NCBI RefSeq assembly: GCF_016907715.1
Contig: NZ_JAFBCM010000001.1
Coordinates: 7,417,420 to 7,481,419 of the forward strand
Length of the DNA stretch: 64,000 bases
Direction of reading: 5' to 3'
DNA from: Tenggerimyces flavus
Lineage (GTDB): Bacteria; Actinomycetota; Actinomycetes; Propionibacteriales; Actinopolymorphaceae
Below, piece by piece: positions 1-7,720 of this stretch (positions are counted from its first letter, which is position 1; each line of letters starts with the position of its first letter). Made by a program: the position numbers and the translations under genes. Under the pieces are notes generated by a model. It was not told the DNA's origin. It worked only from the letters and a program-made list of their open reading frames with translations, and did not search any database.

Positions 1-1
1 C

Positions 2-517
2 GCTGGCTGCGCGGCCGTCGTGTTCATGCCGCGCGGCATCGAGGTCGACACGCTCGGCCAGGTCGTCCTGCCAACCGCGGTGGCGCTGGGCAAGCTCGGG
101 TTGGCAGTCGCGATCATCGGCGTGTTCGCCGCGACGTTCGGGGCCGCGTTGGAGACCGGGCTGTCCGCGGGCTACTCGATGTCGCAGTACTTCGGCTGGC
201 AGTGGGGCAAGTACGTACGGCCCGTACGCGCGAGCCGTTTCCACGCCGTCGTGCTCGTCACGATCATCGTCGGCGCGATGGTCATCCTCACCACCGTCGA
301 CCCGGTCAAGGTGACCGAGTACTCCATCGTGTTCTCCGCGATCGCGTTACCCCTTACCTACTTGCCGATTCTCATCATCGCCAACGACCGTGGCTATATG
401 GGCAAGCATGTCAACGGCGTCTTGGCGAACGTCGTCGGCACGATCGTCCTCGCCATCCTCATCCTCGCCTCGATCGTCGCGATCCCGTTGATGCTGATCA
501 CGAAGGCAGGCCAATGA
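2..517 (+). CDS. NRAMP-family divalent metal transporter, C-terminal part (5' truncated by window edge)
   Basis: The frame is open from base 2 and stops at 515-517, leaving about 171 residues of a membrane protein. The stretch ETGLSAGYSMSQYFGWQWGK resembles the late-helix region of NRAMP proton-coupled Mn/Fe symporters. It is followed by hydrophobic segments around VVLVTIIVGAMVILTTV, IVFSAIALPLTYLPILII and TIVLAILILASIVAIPLMLI, with a short polar tail. The stop overlaps the next start (ATGA at 514-517), so the two downstream PRC-barrel-like genes are probably in the same operon. The family is inferred from the residual sequence only; the N-terminal metal-binding helix lies outside the window. 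Confidence 0.8.
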   Translation, partial: AGCAAVVFMPRGIEVDTLGQVVLPTAVALGKLGLAVAIIGVFAATFGAALETGLSAGYSMSQYFGWQWGKYVRPVRASRFHAVVLVTIIVGAMVILTTVDPVKVTEYSIVFSAIALPLTYLPILIIANDRGYMGKHVNGVLANVVGTIVLAILILASIVAIPLMLITKAGQ

Positions 518-945
518 CATCCGACCAGAACGATGAACCCGAGGTCGTCCTCTACGCCGACTTCCACTTGCTCGACCGGCAGGTCATCGACAGCGACGGC
601 ATGCTCGTCTGCAAGATCGACGACCTCGAGCTGTCCGAGTCAGGGTCCGATTCCGCCTTGCCATGTGTGACGAACGTCCTCGTCGGGCCGGCTGCTCTTG
701 GTCCGCGGATCGGCGGGATCCTCGGCGACTGGTTCGTCGCCGCGCAACGCCGGTTCCATCCGGATCCCGACCCCGGTCCGGCGAGCTTCCCGTTCGCGCT
801 GGTCGAGAAGGTCCACGAGGAGGTCCGGCTCAGCGTGTCGAAGTATGGGCTCGACCTGGATCGGACCGAGGACTGGGTCCGCGACCACCTCATCGGCCGG
901 ATCCCCGGCGCGGACGAACGGGGATCCGACGATGAGAGTCGGTGA
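514..945 (+). CDS. Small PRC-barrel-like protein, 143 aa
   Basis: The start is ATG 514, which overlaps the transporter stop by 4 bp. The N-terminal 50 residues (FHLLDRQVIDSDGMLVCKID and following) have the alternating pattern of a PRC-barrel: a beta strand, a D-G turn and a K-I-D-D-L-E-L strand. The rest is charged with no signal peptide or membrane helix. It is co-transcribed with an NRAMP transporter and a second PRC-like protein that overlaps its 3' end by 14 bp, so a role tied to the transporter is possible. No catalytic motif is visible. The domain assignment is by pattern and is moderate. Confidence 0.65.
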   Translation: MTSDQNDEPEVVLYADFHLLDRQVIDSDGMLVCKIDDLELSESGSDSALPCVTNVLVGPAALGPRIGGILGDWFVAAQRRFHPDPDPGPASFPFALVEKVHEEVRLSVSKYGLDLDRTEDWVRDHLIGRIPGADERGSDDESR

Positions 946-1303
946 CCTGCTGGGCGGCGTGGTCCGGACGTCCGACGACACCGTCCTCGGCCGGGTCGCC
1001 GACGTACGCCTGGTGGGCTCGTTGGTCGACGGCAAGCCGGACCTCCACCTGGACGGGCTCCTCCTCGTACCCGGCCGGTGGACCCGGCTGCTCGGATACG
1101 ACCACGACAACCTCAAAGGGCCATGGCTGTTGCGCGTTCTCGCCCGTCGGTCAGCTGCGGGCAAGCACTTCGTCCCATGGCAGTACGTCGACAGCTACGA
1201 CCACCACACCATCCGGCTCCGCCCAGGACCCGCCAGCCTGGACGACCTCGAGCCCGCACCCGGCCTCGACCACAGCTGGCCAACCGCGCACCACGACTCC
1301 TAG
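932..1303 (+). CDS. PRC-barrel-domain protein, 123 aa
   Basis: ATG 932 lies inside the previous gene (14-bp overlap), which suggests translational coupling. Residues 1-60 read as a PRC-barrel: MRVGDLLGGVVRTSDDTVLG, then strands VADVRLVGSLVDG and LDGLLLVPGR. A second half with FVPWQYVDSYDHHTIRLR is typical of the strand that closes such barrels. PRC-barrels occur in RimM and in photosynthetic reaction centre H subunits; stand-alone versions have no defined reaction. As the third gene after an NRAMP transporter it may be a cytoplasmic accessory factor. That role is inferred from position only. Confidence 0.7.
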   Translation: MRVGDLLGGVVRTSDDTVLGRVADVRLVGSLVDGKPDLHLDGLLLVPGRWTRLLGYDHDNLKGPWLLRVLARRSAAGKHFVPWQYVDSYDHHTIRLRPGPASLDDLEPAPGLDHSWPTAHHDS

Positions 1304-1330
1304 CCTGTCCGGCGCGGCGGATCCTAGTGA

Positions 1331-2518
1331 TCAGGCGCGGACGGCGCGCAGGGATGGGGAGCCGAGGCAGGCGAGGCCGGCGACGACGGTTGCCAGGGCG
1401 CTCGCGCCGATCACCGTGGTCGAGGGCAGCACGCCGAGCAGAGCCCCACCGAGCGCGGCTCCGGCGGGCGAGGCGCCCACGACGAGGGCGCGTCGCGCGC
1501 CGAAGACCTCACCATGCCGTTCGATCGGAACCAGCCGTTGAATAACGGTCGCCTCGATCGCGACGTACGGCGCCCACATCATCCCGGCGACGAACAGGAC
1601 CGCTATCGCGGGCACGAGGTCGTGCAGGAACACGACCGGGAACAGCACGATCCCCCACGCGATTGCCCCACAAGCGTTGACGATTCCGGGCCGTAGCCGG
1701 GACAGTGGCCGCACGAACAACAGGCCGACCATCGCGCCGGCACCGATCGCCGAGGTCAGGGCGCCGTAGCCGGCCGGACCCACGGCGAGCACGTCCTGGG
1801 CGAAGAGCGGCAGCGCGGGCTCAAGCGGTCCGTAGGCGAAGAAGTACACGACGGACAGCAGGTACAGGGCGCGTACGGCAGGCGTGCGCCAGATCAGCTG
1901 GAACCCGTTCGCGCTCCCCCGGCGGTCGCTCGGTGGGACCTGGAGCTCGCCCAGCCGGCGTGCGAGGAGGCCGGCGGCGATGAGCGCGGCCGCGGGGAGC
2001 AGCAGTGCGGTCGGGCCGTCGAGGACGGTGAGCAGCGCGCCGGCGGCGGCCGGGCCGACGAGCAGCGGGAGCTGGTCGCCGACGCTCAGCAGCCCGTTCG
2101 CCGGCGCCAGGTCACGTTCGCCGACGAGCCGCGGTACGGCGACCCGAACTCCGGCGAACGTCACCGGCGCGAGCGCACCCACGAGGACGGCGACGCCGAG
2201 CAGGACGGGCAGCGAGAGCAGGCTCAGTGCGTGCAGGCCGGCGATGGTCGCGAGCAGAACGGCGCGGAGCAGGTTGTCCCACGCCATCAGCCGCGCCGGC
2301 GACCACCGGTCGAGCAGCCGGCCGGCGATGGGTCCCATCACAACGGTCGGGAGCTGCAGGCACAGCACGAGCGCGCCCAATGCGGCAGCGGGATAGCCGC
2401 GGTGGCTGACGAACCACAGCAACGCCAGCAGCGTGAACTGTTCCGCCGTCGCCGATAACAGCAACAAGGTGGTGAGCCGGCGCAGGCTGGGCAGCTTCAG
2501 GACCGACGTACCCGTCAC
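1331..2518 (-). CDS. MFS transporter, 395 aa, probable drug efflux
   Basis: A 12-helix type major facilitator of ordinary length. It has repeated hydrophobic segments from residue 12 onward and the MFS inter-helix signature GRLLDRWSPARLMAWDNLLR near residues 65-85. The overall pattern resembles macrolide or siderophore exporters of the EntS/MefA kind. The start ATG overlaps the stop of the upstream MarR gene by 4 bp (2515-2518), so the pump and its likely regulator form one transcription unit. The substrate cannot be read from sequence. Confidence 0.85.
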   Translation of the reverse strand: MTGTSVLKLPSLRRLTTLLLLSATAEQFTLLALLWFVSHRGYPAAALGALVLCLQLPTVVMGPIAGRLLDRWSPARLMAWDNLLRAVLLATIAGLHALSLLSLPVLLGVAVLVGALAPVTFAGVRVAVPRLVGERDLAPANGLLSVGDQLPLLVGPAAAGALLTVLDGPTALLLPAAALIAAGLLARRLGELQVPPSDRRGSANGFQLIWRTPAVRALYLLSVVYFFAYGPLEPALPLFAQDVLAVGPAGYGALTSAIGAGAMVGLLFVRPLSRLRPGIVNACGAIAWGIVLFPVVFLHDLVPAIAVLFVAGMMWAPYVAIEATVIQRLVPIERHGEVFGARRALVVGASPAGAALGGALLGVLPSTTVIGASALATVVAGLACLGSPSLRAVRA

Positions 2519-3045
2519 GGCACCTCCGACTCATCGACCGACTCATCGACCGACTCATCGACGGACTCATCGACCGGGCAGCGGGAGCCGCATCCCGGCC
2601 AGTCGCACAGCCGGCAGGCGATGTCGGCATCGAGGCGCTGCCGTTCACGGACCCGCAGCGCCTTGTGCGCGAGCGCCGTCAACCGTTCGGTTTCGTCAAG
2701 CTCGAACGCGTCCGTCAGCTCCGCGATGGCTCGATCCCTCGCGCGCAACCCGTCGGCCAGCAGCCTCCGTCCGGCGGCCGTCAGCTCGAGCCGTACGCCA
2801 CCACGCCCACCGGCACCGGACCGCTCGACCAGGCCGAGCGTCGCCAGCCGATCGATGAGGCGCACGCTGCCCGACTGGGTAAGCCCGAGCCGGCGGTAGA
2901 GCCAGTCGATCCCCCGGCCGGGGTGGCTGTCGATCAGGACGAGCGCGGCCAGATCCCGTTCGGCCACGCCAACCGACGCGACCGCCTCCCGGATCCGGTC
3001 GGCGCCGGACAGCAGCCAGGCCCCGAGGACATTTGAATCATGCAT
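2515..3045 (-). CDS. MarR-type regulator with C-terminal Cys cluster and VDES repeats
   Basis: The 176-residue protein carries a MarR winged helix (about residues 25-100; DWLYRRLGLTQSGSVRLIDR then LGLVERSGAGGRGGVRLELT). After the dimerisation helices there is an unusual tail. Four cysteines at about 144, 147, 152 and 156 (spacing C-x2-C-x4-C-x3-C) are followed by VDES repeated four times. The Cys group could bind metal or sense redox state, which is inference. The gene overlaps the MFS gene by 4 bp. A palindrome at 3034-3051 covers its own start codon, and a TATATG box lies about 10 bp upstream of the ATG, so a leaderless, self-regulated transcript is likely. Confidence 0.85.
   Translation of the reverse strand: MHDSNVLGAWLLSGADRIREAVASVGVAERDLAALVLIDSHPGRGIDWLYRRLGLTQSGSVRLIDRLATLGLVERSGAGGRGGVRLELTAAGRRLLADGLRARDRAIAELTDAFELDETERLTALAHKALRVRERQRLDADIACRLCDWPGCGSRCPVDESVDESVDESVDESEVP
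2528..2575. repeat. 12-bp tandem repeat, four copies, inside the MarR gene
   Basis: The unit GACTCATCGACC occurs four times head to tail, the third copy with one change (final C to G). On the coding minus strand it encodes VDES four times at the end of the MarR protein. Twelve-base units keep the frame, so copy number can change without breaking the gene. Confidence 0.9.
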
Positions 3046-3051
3046 GACTCA
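3034..3051. promoter_or_regulatory. Inverted repeat over the marR start: putative operator
   Basis: TGAATCATG-CATGACTCA is an inverted repeat with 8 of 9 positions paired. It spans the ATG of the MarR gene (3043-3045). The flanking ATACATATAA is AT-rich against the local GC background and fits a -10 box read on the minus strand. Binding by the MarR product is inferred from position. Confidence 0.5.
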
Positions 3052-3192
3052 TACATATAACGGCCCCACCGTCCATGTCCAGGGCGCGGAACGGGGTGCT
3101 TCGCAATCGGGCAAGGGACGGACTGAATCACCCGGTGTGAGTCCGCGTCTGGTTGAGGATTGGAGTTCGCTGGGGTCGGGCATGGCTGTGGA

Positions 3193-4032
3193 ATGGTCGA
3201 GATCGCGTTCGATACCGACATCGGTAGTGACGTCGACGATCTGCTCGCTCTGGCGATGATCCTCGGGTCACCGGAGTGGGACCTGCAGGCAGTGACGACG
3301 GTCTACGGCGACACGGTGTTGCGGGCGCGGATGGTGCGGGGGGCGTATCGTCTCGCTGGCCGTTCGGCGCCGCCGATCGCGGCGGGTGCGCGGGAGGCTC
3401 GATCGGGGCGGCCGGTCTGGTGGGCGGGCCACGAAGGAGCGTTGATGCCCGGCCTGACTACGGAGCCGGTCGACGAGTCGCTCGACGAGTCGCTCGACGC
3501 TGTCGCCTTGCTCCGTGGCTCGAGGGTGGTCGTGGCGGTGGGTCCGTTGACCAACGTTGCTGAGGCGTTGGAAGGGTCCCACGACATCGAGCAGCTGGTG
3601 GTGATGGGCGGTGATCTGCGGCCGGGCGAGCCGGAGCACAACGTTCTCTGCGACGTCGCGGCCGCGCAGGCGGTGTTCGTAACGGGGCTGCCGGCGGTGG
3701 TGACCGGCATCGACCAGACCGAGCGCGTCGTCCTCACCGAGGCGCAGCTCAGCTTGATCGAAGCCTCTGGGGAGCTCGGAAAGCTTCTCGTCGCCGAGAT
3801 CCGCCAGTTCCGCAGCTGGCTTGGCCGGCCGGACAGCCCGCACGATCCGGTCGCTGTCCTTGCCGCGATTCGACCCGATCTGTTCACCTTCGCCCGCGGC
3901 TGGATCCGGGTGAGCACTGACGGACGCACCGTGCTGGAACGCCACGGCGACGGACCGCATCGTATGGTCGTCGACCTCGATACCGAGGCCGTCGCTGACG
4001 AGCTCGTCACCAAAATCCGCCGCATTGGTTGA
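3193..4032 (+). CDS. Inosine/uridine-preferring nucleoside hydrolase family protein, 279 aa
   Basis: The chosen start, ATG 3193, puts the calcium/ribose-binding motif DTDIGSDVDD at residues 7-16, the usual place for this family, whose canonical form is DTDxGxDD. A later block VVAVGPLTNVAEAL and the segment VVMGGDLRPGEPEHNVLCD (N and D ligands) are also diagnostic. The enzymes cleave the N-glycosidic bond of nucleosides in salvage. At 279 residues it is slightly shorter than the usual 310 or so. VDESLDESLD at about residue 95 looks like the VDES repeat in the neighbouring MarR tail, but that may be coincidence. It appears to be a single-gene unit. Confidence 0.85.
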   Translation: MVEIAFDTDIGSDVDDLLALAMILGSPEWDLQAVTTVYGDTVLRARMVRGAYRLAGRSAPPIAAGAREARSGRPVWWAGHEGALMPGLTTEPVDESLDESLDAVALLRGSRVVVAVGPLTNVAEALEGSHDIEQLVVMGGDLRPGEPEHNVLCDVAAAQAVFVTGLPAVVTGIDQTERVVLTEAQLSLIEASGELGKLLVAEIRQFRSWLGRPDSPHDPVAVLAAIRPDLFTFARGWIRVSTDGRTVLERHGDGPHRMVVDLDTEAVADELVTKIRRIG

Positions 4033-4177
4033 AGAACAGCCATCGCCTCGACGGTTCTAGTCGAGCGGATACCGCTCCTCGCGAAGGGACGCGGCTAGAT
4101 GCGCGGCGTTGCTCTGCAGATCCTCGTCCTGGCGCTCGTGCGTCTACGCAGGCTGGGGAGCGGACAAGACGCTGTTC

Positions 4178-4745
4178 ATGACGACTCTGCGTGCGCTCGC
4201 GTTGACCTGTTCGTTGAAGAAGTCGCCCGCGCCGTCGAGTGCGGAGAAGCTCGCCCGGGAAATCCTCACCGCGCTGGCCGATCATTCCGTGGACGGAGAG
4301 GTCGTCCGGGTCGTCGACCACGACGTCCGATTCGGCGTGAGCACCGATGAGGTGACGGCGACGAGTGGCCGACCCTCAGGACCAAGCTGCTGGACGCCGA
4401 CATCCTTGTATTGGTGACGCCGATCTGGCTAGGGCAGCCATCGAGCGTCTGCAAGATCGTGCTCGAGCGCCTCGATGCCGAACTTTCCGAGACCGACGAC
4501 ACGGGTTGCCCTTCGATGTCCGGAAAGGTCGCCGTGGTGGTGTGGGGGCAACGAGGACGGCGCCCACCATGTGACTGCGGAACTGTTCCAGGCGTTGAGC
4601 GAGATGGGCTTCACGATCCCGGCGGCCGCGGCCACGTACTGGGTCGGCGAGGCCATGCAGTCTGTCGACTATCTCGACGTCGGACCCAAGCCCGACACGA
4701 CCGGCCGGACGACGAAACATTGGCGAGTGCCTTTCGTGACGTCCT
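4178..4745 (+). pseudogene. NADPH-dependent FMN reductase / flavodoxin-like protein, frameshifted and 3'-truncated
   Basis: Starting at ATG 4178 the sequence reads LALTCSLKKSPAPSSAEKLA and EVVRVVDHDVRFGVSTDE, typical of flavodoxin-fold NADPH:FMN reductases. Near 4350-4362 the frame moves, and it continues as EWPTLRTKLLDADILVLVTP and IWLGQPSSVCKIVLERLDAE. Around 4545 (a GGGGG run) it moves back to NEDGAHHVTAELFQALSEMG and AAATYWVGEAMQSVDYLDVG. Coding sense is lost near 4745, where the sequence becomes the 3' end of a minus-strand universal stress gene. Two frameshifts and a missing C-terminus make a functional product unlikely. Confidence 0.75.
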
Positions 4746-4977
4746 GTTCGGCGTGCTCTTCCCAGTCGGCCGCGTCGGAATCGATGGGGTAATCCTCCGC
4801 GTCAACCACATGCACCACAACGACGTGTGCCTGCAGGAGTACGGCCAGGTCCGCCGCGGCGCGCAGGGCACGCTGGGCGGCAGGGTGGCGGTCGTAACCC
4901 ACCACGAGCACCGGTTGGCGCTGCGCAGGAGGGCACGACTGAACTCGCTGCTCGATGCGTTGGTCCATGTGGTCCAT
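4740..4977 (-). pseudogene. Universal stress protein (UspA) N-terminal fragment
   Basis: The minus strand encodes QPVLVVGYDRHPAAQRALRA followed by ADLAVLLQAHVVVVHVVDAE, the first strand-helix-strand unit of a UspA domain. The likely start is the Met at 4977 or 4968. After about 80 residues the sequence (WEEHAEQDV) runs into the antisense of the flavodoxin-like relic, so the ATP-binding G-x2-G-x9-G(S/T) motif at the C-terminus is missing. This is a truncated remnant created at the junction near 4740. Confidence 0.65.
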
Positions 4978-5346
4978 GACGTTGACTCCGCTGCAGGTCT
5001 CCATCATCCCTCCTGGCCAACACCTGAGCCAGCCCGCCGAACGTCGGCCTCGAGCAGCGCGGTCGCGGTTCCTCGACGCTACCCATTTCGACAAGATTCG
5101 CCATGTCGACGACCGGTCGTTGATGCCCTCGAGCCGGCGACAGACACCGACGTAAAGGCTGTGGCCTCGATCGCGTCGAGGTCGCGTACGCGAAGCGGTG
5201 GCGTTCCCCACTTCTCGTTGAGGATCACGAGCAAGCGCGACAAACGATGCACGTAAGGATCAGTAGGGCCAGGTGCCGGTAACAGAACTTTTGCCAACCC
5301 AGCCTTGGCATAGCCGGCGACTGAGCGTCGGTAATAGCCTTCGGAC

Positions 5347-5649
5347 ATGGCCGATCCACCTTGGCTCGTCGTCATCGCCATTGGGCTTCTCGTTGCGGTC
5401 AGTTGGTGGGGTCCGGTCCGCGACGCGGAGGAGCCGTGGCCGGCGATGATCGGCTTTTACGGCGGGTTCATGGTTGTAGGTTTTGCAGCCGATACCGGGA
5501 ACTGGTGGCTAACGGGGAGTGGGCTCGTTGCGTGGGCTGCGGCATCCGTGTGGCTGGTACGTCGGTGGTGGGTTCTTGGGAGAAGCGAATCCCCTTCCAA
5601 CACGGACCCGTCGGACTACCGCCACCGCCGGTCGGGAGGTGGCCGCTGA
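5347..5649 (+). CDS. Small membrane protein of unknown function, 100 aa
   Basis: A short frame with ATG 5347 encodes two to three hydrophobic segments (WLVVIAIGLLVAVSWW, MIGFYGGFMVVGFAA, GLVAWAAASVWLV) and a polar tail ending in arginines and glycines. No family is recognised. A minus-strand frame (5079-5346) begins next to it and could be a divergent small gene, but it shows no recognisable domain and is not listed. Support is the membrane-like composition only. Confidence 0.4.
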   Translation: MADPPWLVVIAIGLLVAVSWWGPVRDAEEPWPAMIGFYGGFMVVGFAADTGNWWLTGSGLVAWAAASVWLVRRWWVLGRSESPSNTDPSDYRHRRSGGGR

Positions 5650-6109
5650 CTGGTGTTTCCGGCGGCGGCTGAGGACGGCCTATCCCGCCCGCAAGGCCGA
5701 GTGCCGGGGCGTCTTGATCTCCGACGGCGATCCGGCAGAAATCTTGTCGGATCAAAGCTTGTCGGATCACACAACGCGTCGAAGCGACAACAGAAAGGTG
5801 TTCGCTACGAACCTCGCCTGCCCAGGATGGCGCGATTCGGGCGACACGCCCAACCCCGTTCAGCACGACCATCGGTGTCGCGAGGGCTGATGTCGCAGAC
5901 GTATCGCGGCGTGCGGCTGGGCGACTCTTAGGCCGGTCGCTCTGATTCCCCATCTTCGAAAGGCTTTCGCCTGTTGTGGCGCTGACCGGTTCTGTCCAGG
6001 ATGCTCGTCGTTGTAGACGCTGTTTCTGCGCGCCTGGTATGCCTTGCTCACTTTGCCGGCACGTCTGGATCCTTGGGGGGTTCGGTTGTCCGCTTCGACG
6101 CATGTTCCG
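5650..6109. other. Gene-free stretch upstream of the RHS gene
   Basis: No supported coding region. It contains a 15-bp near-perfect tandem duplication, CTTGTCGGATCAAAG followed by CTTGTCGGATCACAC (5743-5772). The remainder probably holds the promoter of the large secreted gene starting at 6110, but no convincing -35/-10 pair was picked out. Confidence 0.4.
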
Positions 6110-7720
6110 ATGCGTTCTCGCCGTTCGGTCTGGATTGTTAAGGGTTCTCGACGTGCTCGGACTCTCCGGCGATGGTTGATCCTGTCGTTGTCGTTGGTGG
6201 TGGCGTGGGCGTTGGTGATCCCGCCCGAAGGCGCCGCGACGGCAGAGGCTGCCGGACCGACCGCTGCGACATCGGGCCTAGTCGGTTTGGAGTCAACTCC
6301 GCCGGGTGCGGGAGAGTTTGTGCCGTTGCCGCCGGCGCGGATCGTGGATACGCGGACCGGGTTGGGCGGGTCGTCAGAGATGCTGGGCGAGTTCGTCCCG
6401 CGGACGTACACGGTGACCGGTGTGGGTGGGGTGCCGTCGTCGGGGGTGTCGGCGGTGGTGCTGTCGGTGACGTCGGCGAACTCCTCGCTGGACTCGGGCT
6501 TGGTGGTGTGGCCGACGGGTGAGACGCGGCCGTCGGTGACGTCGTTGAGTATCACCGCGGGCCGGTGGTCGACGAACACGGTGATCACCAAGATCGGGCC
6601 GGGTGGCCAGGTCGATGTGATGAACCGGTGGGGCGAGACCCATGTGATGTTCGACGTGCAGGGCTTTTTCACCGACAACACCGTGACCACGGCCGGCGGC
6701 ACGTTCGTGCCGCTGAACCATGACCGCATCTATGACACCCGCAACGGGACCGGCGGATCGACCACCCCGCTGCAGGGCGGCGTGGCCCGCGATGTGCAGG
6801 TCATCGGCGTGGGTGGGGTTCCGACGACGAATGTGTCGGCGGTGGCGGTGAACATCACCGTGACCAATCCCAGCGCTGATACCGGGTTGTTGGCGTGGCC
6901 GACCGGCACCACGAGGCCGACGGTGACCACGTTGTCGACGAACGCTGGGCGGACGATGTCGGCGTCGGCGCAGGTGAAGGTCGGCATCGGCGGCAAGATC
7001 TCCGTGTTCGCCTCCAACGGATCGTTGGATCTATTCGTCGATGTGCAGGGCTACTACCTGGACAACACCCAAATCGGCCGCGACATCTTCGTCCCGATCA
7101 CGCCGCAGCGGATCAACTCCCAAGGCGCGATGGGCGTCGGCGGCATCCGCGGCGTGAAGGCCGCCGGTGGCACCAACACCGTCACCGGCGCCGTCGTCGT
7201 CCGGGCCAGCGGCGTGACCGCGGTGGTGGTGTCGGTGACCGCCACGGATCCGCAGGGCACCGGGTTCTTCACCGTGTGGCCGGCCGGCGCGACCCGCCCG
7301 CCGATGTCGACGCTGTCCTACACGGCGTCGGACAACAACGTGACGAACACGGTGATCGTCAAACCGGGCAGCGACGGCCGGATCAACATCTACTCCTCCG
7401 GCGGCGCCCCAGGCACCTACGTCGATGTCCAGGGCTACTACCAAAAGCAGGCACCTCCTCCTCCACCTACACCCGCGGTCTCGAGTTCGACGCAACCACG
7501 TGACGCCTGGACACCTACAGCGTCCAACGTCTCGCTGACGTTCTCCTCGAGCAGCACCGCCGTCACCCGATACGTCTATGCGACCGATGACGAGACGATG
7601 GCCTCGGCGCAGTCGGTGACCACTACCAGCGGGGCGTCGAAGACCGTCACGATCACACCCGGCGACGGCTGGCACACCGTCTACGTCCGATCGATCGACT
7701 TCGCCAACAACCTCTCCCCG
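6110..7720 (+). pseudogene. RHS/YD-repeat secreted protein, N-terminal part with three exported beta repeats (before frameshift)
   Basis: ATG 6110 begins a basic N-region (MRSRRSVWIVKGSRRARTLR) and a hydrophobic core (WLILSLSLVVAWALV), a signal peptide. Three repeats of about 125 residues follow. Each begins FVPLxxxRIxDTRxGxGG, has a VGGVP..VSAVV core and a WPTGxTRPxVTxLS strand, and ends in a DVQGYY/FFTD strand. This module is common in secreted actinobacterial proteins. After a proline linker (QAPPPPPTP) there is an Ig-like segment. At 7720, after CTCCCCG, one G appears to be missing: the protein continues as VATYSFGTGAGVTKPEANGS in the next frame. It is either a true pseudogene or a sequence error at a C run. 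Confidence 0.8.

Noticed and set aside
5079-5346. Minus-strand frame of about 89 codons divergent from the small membrane protein
   Set aside because: The start context is weak and no motif was recognised; it partly covers the upstream side of the universal stress relic.
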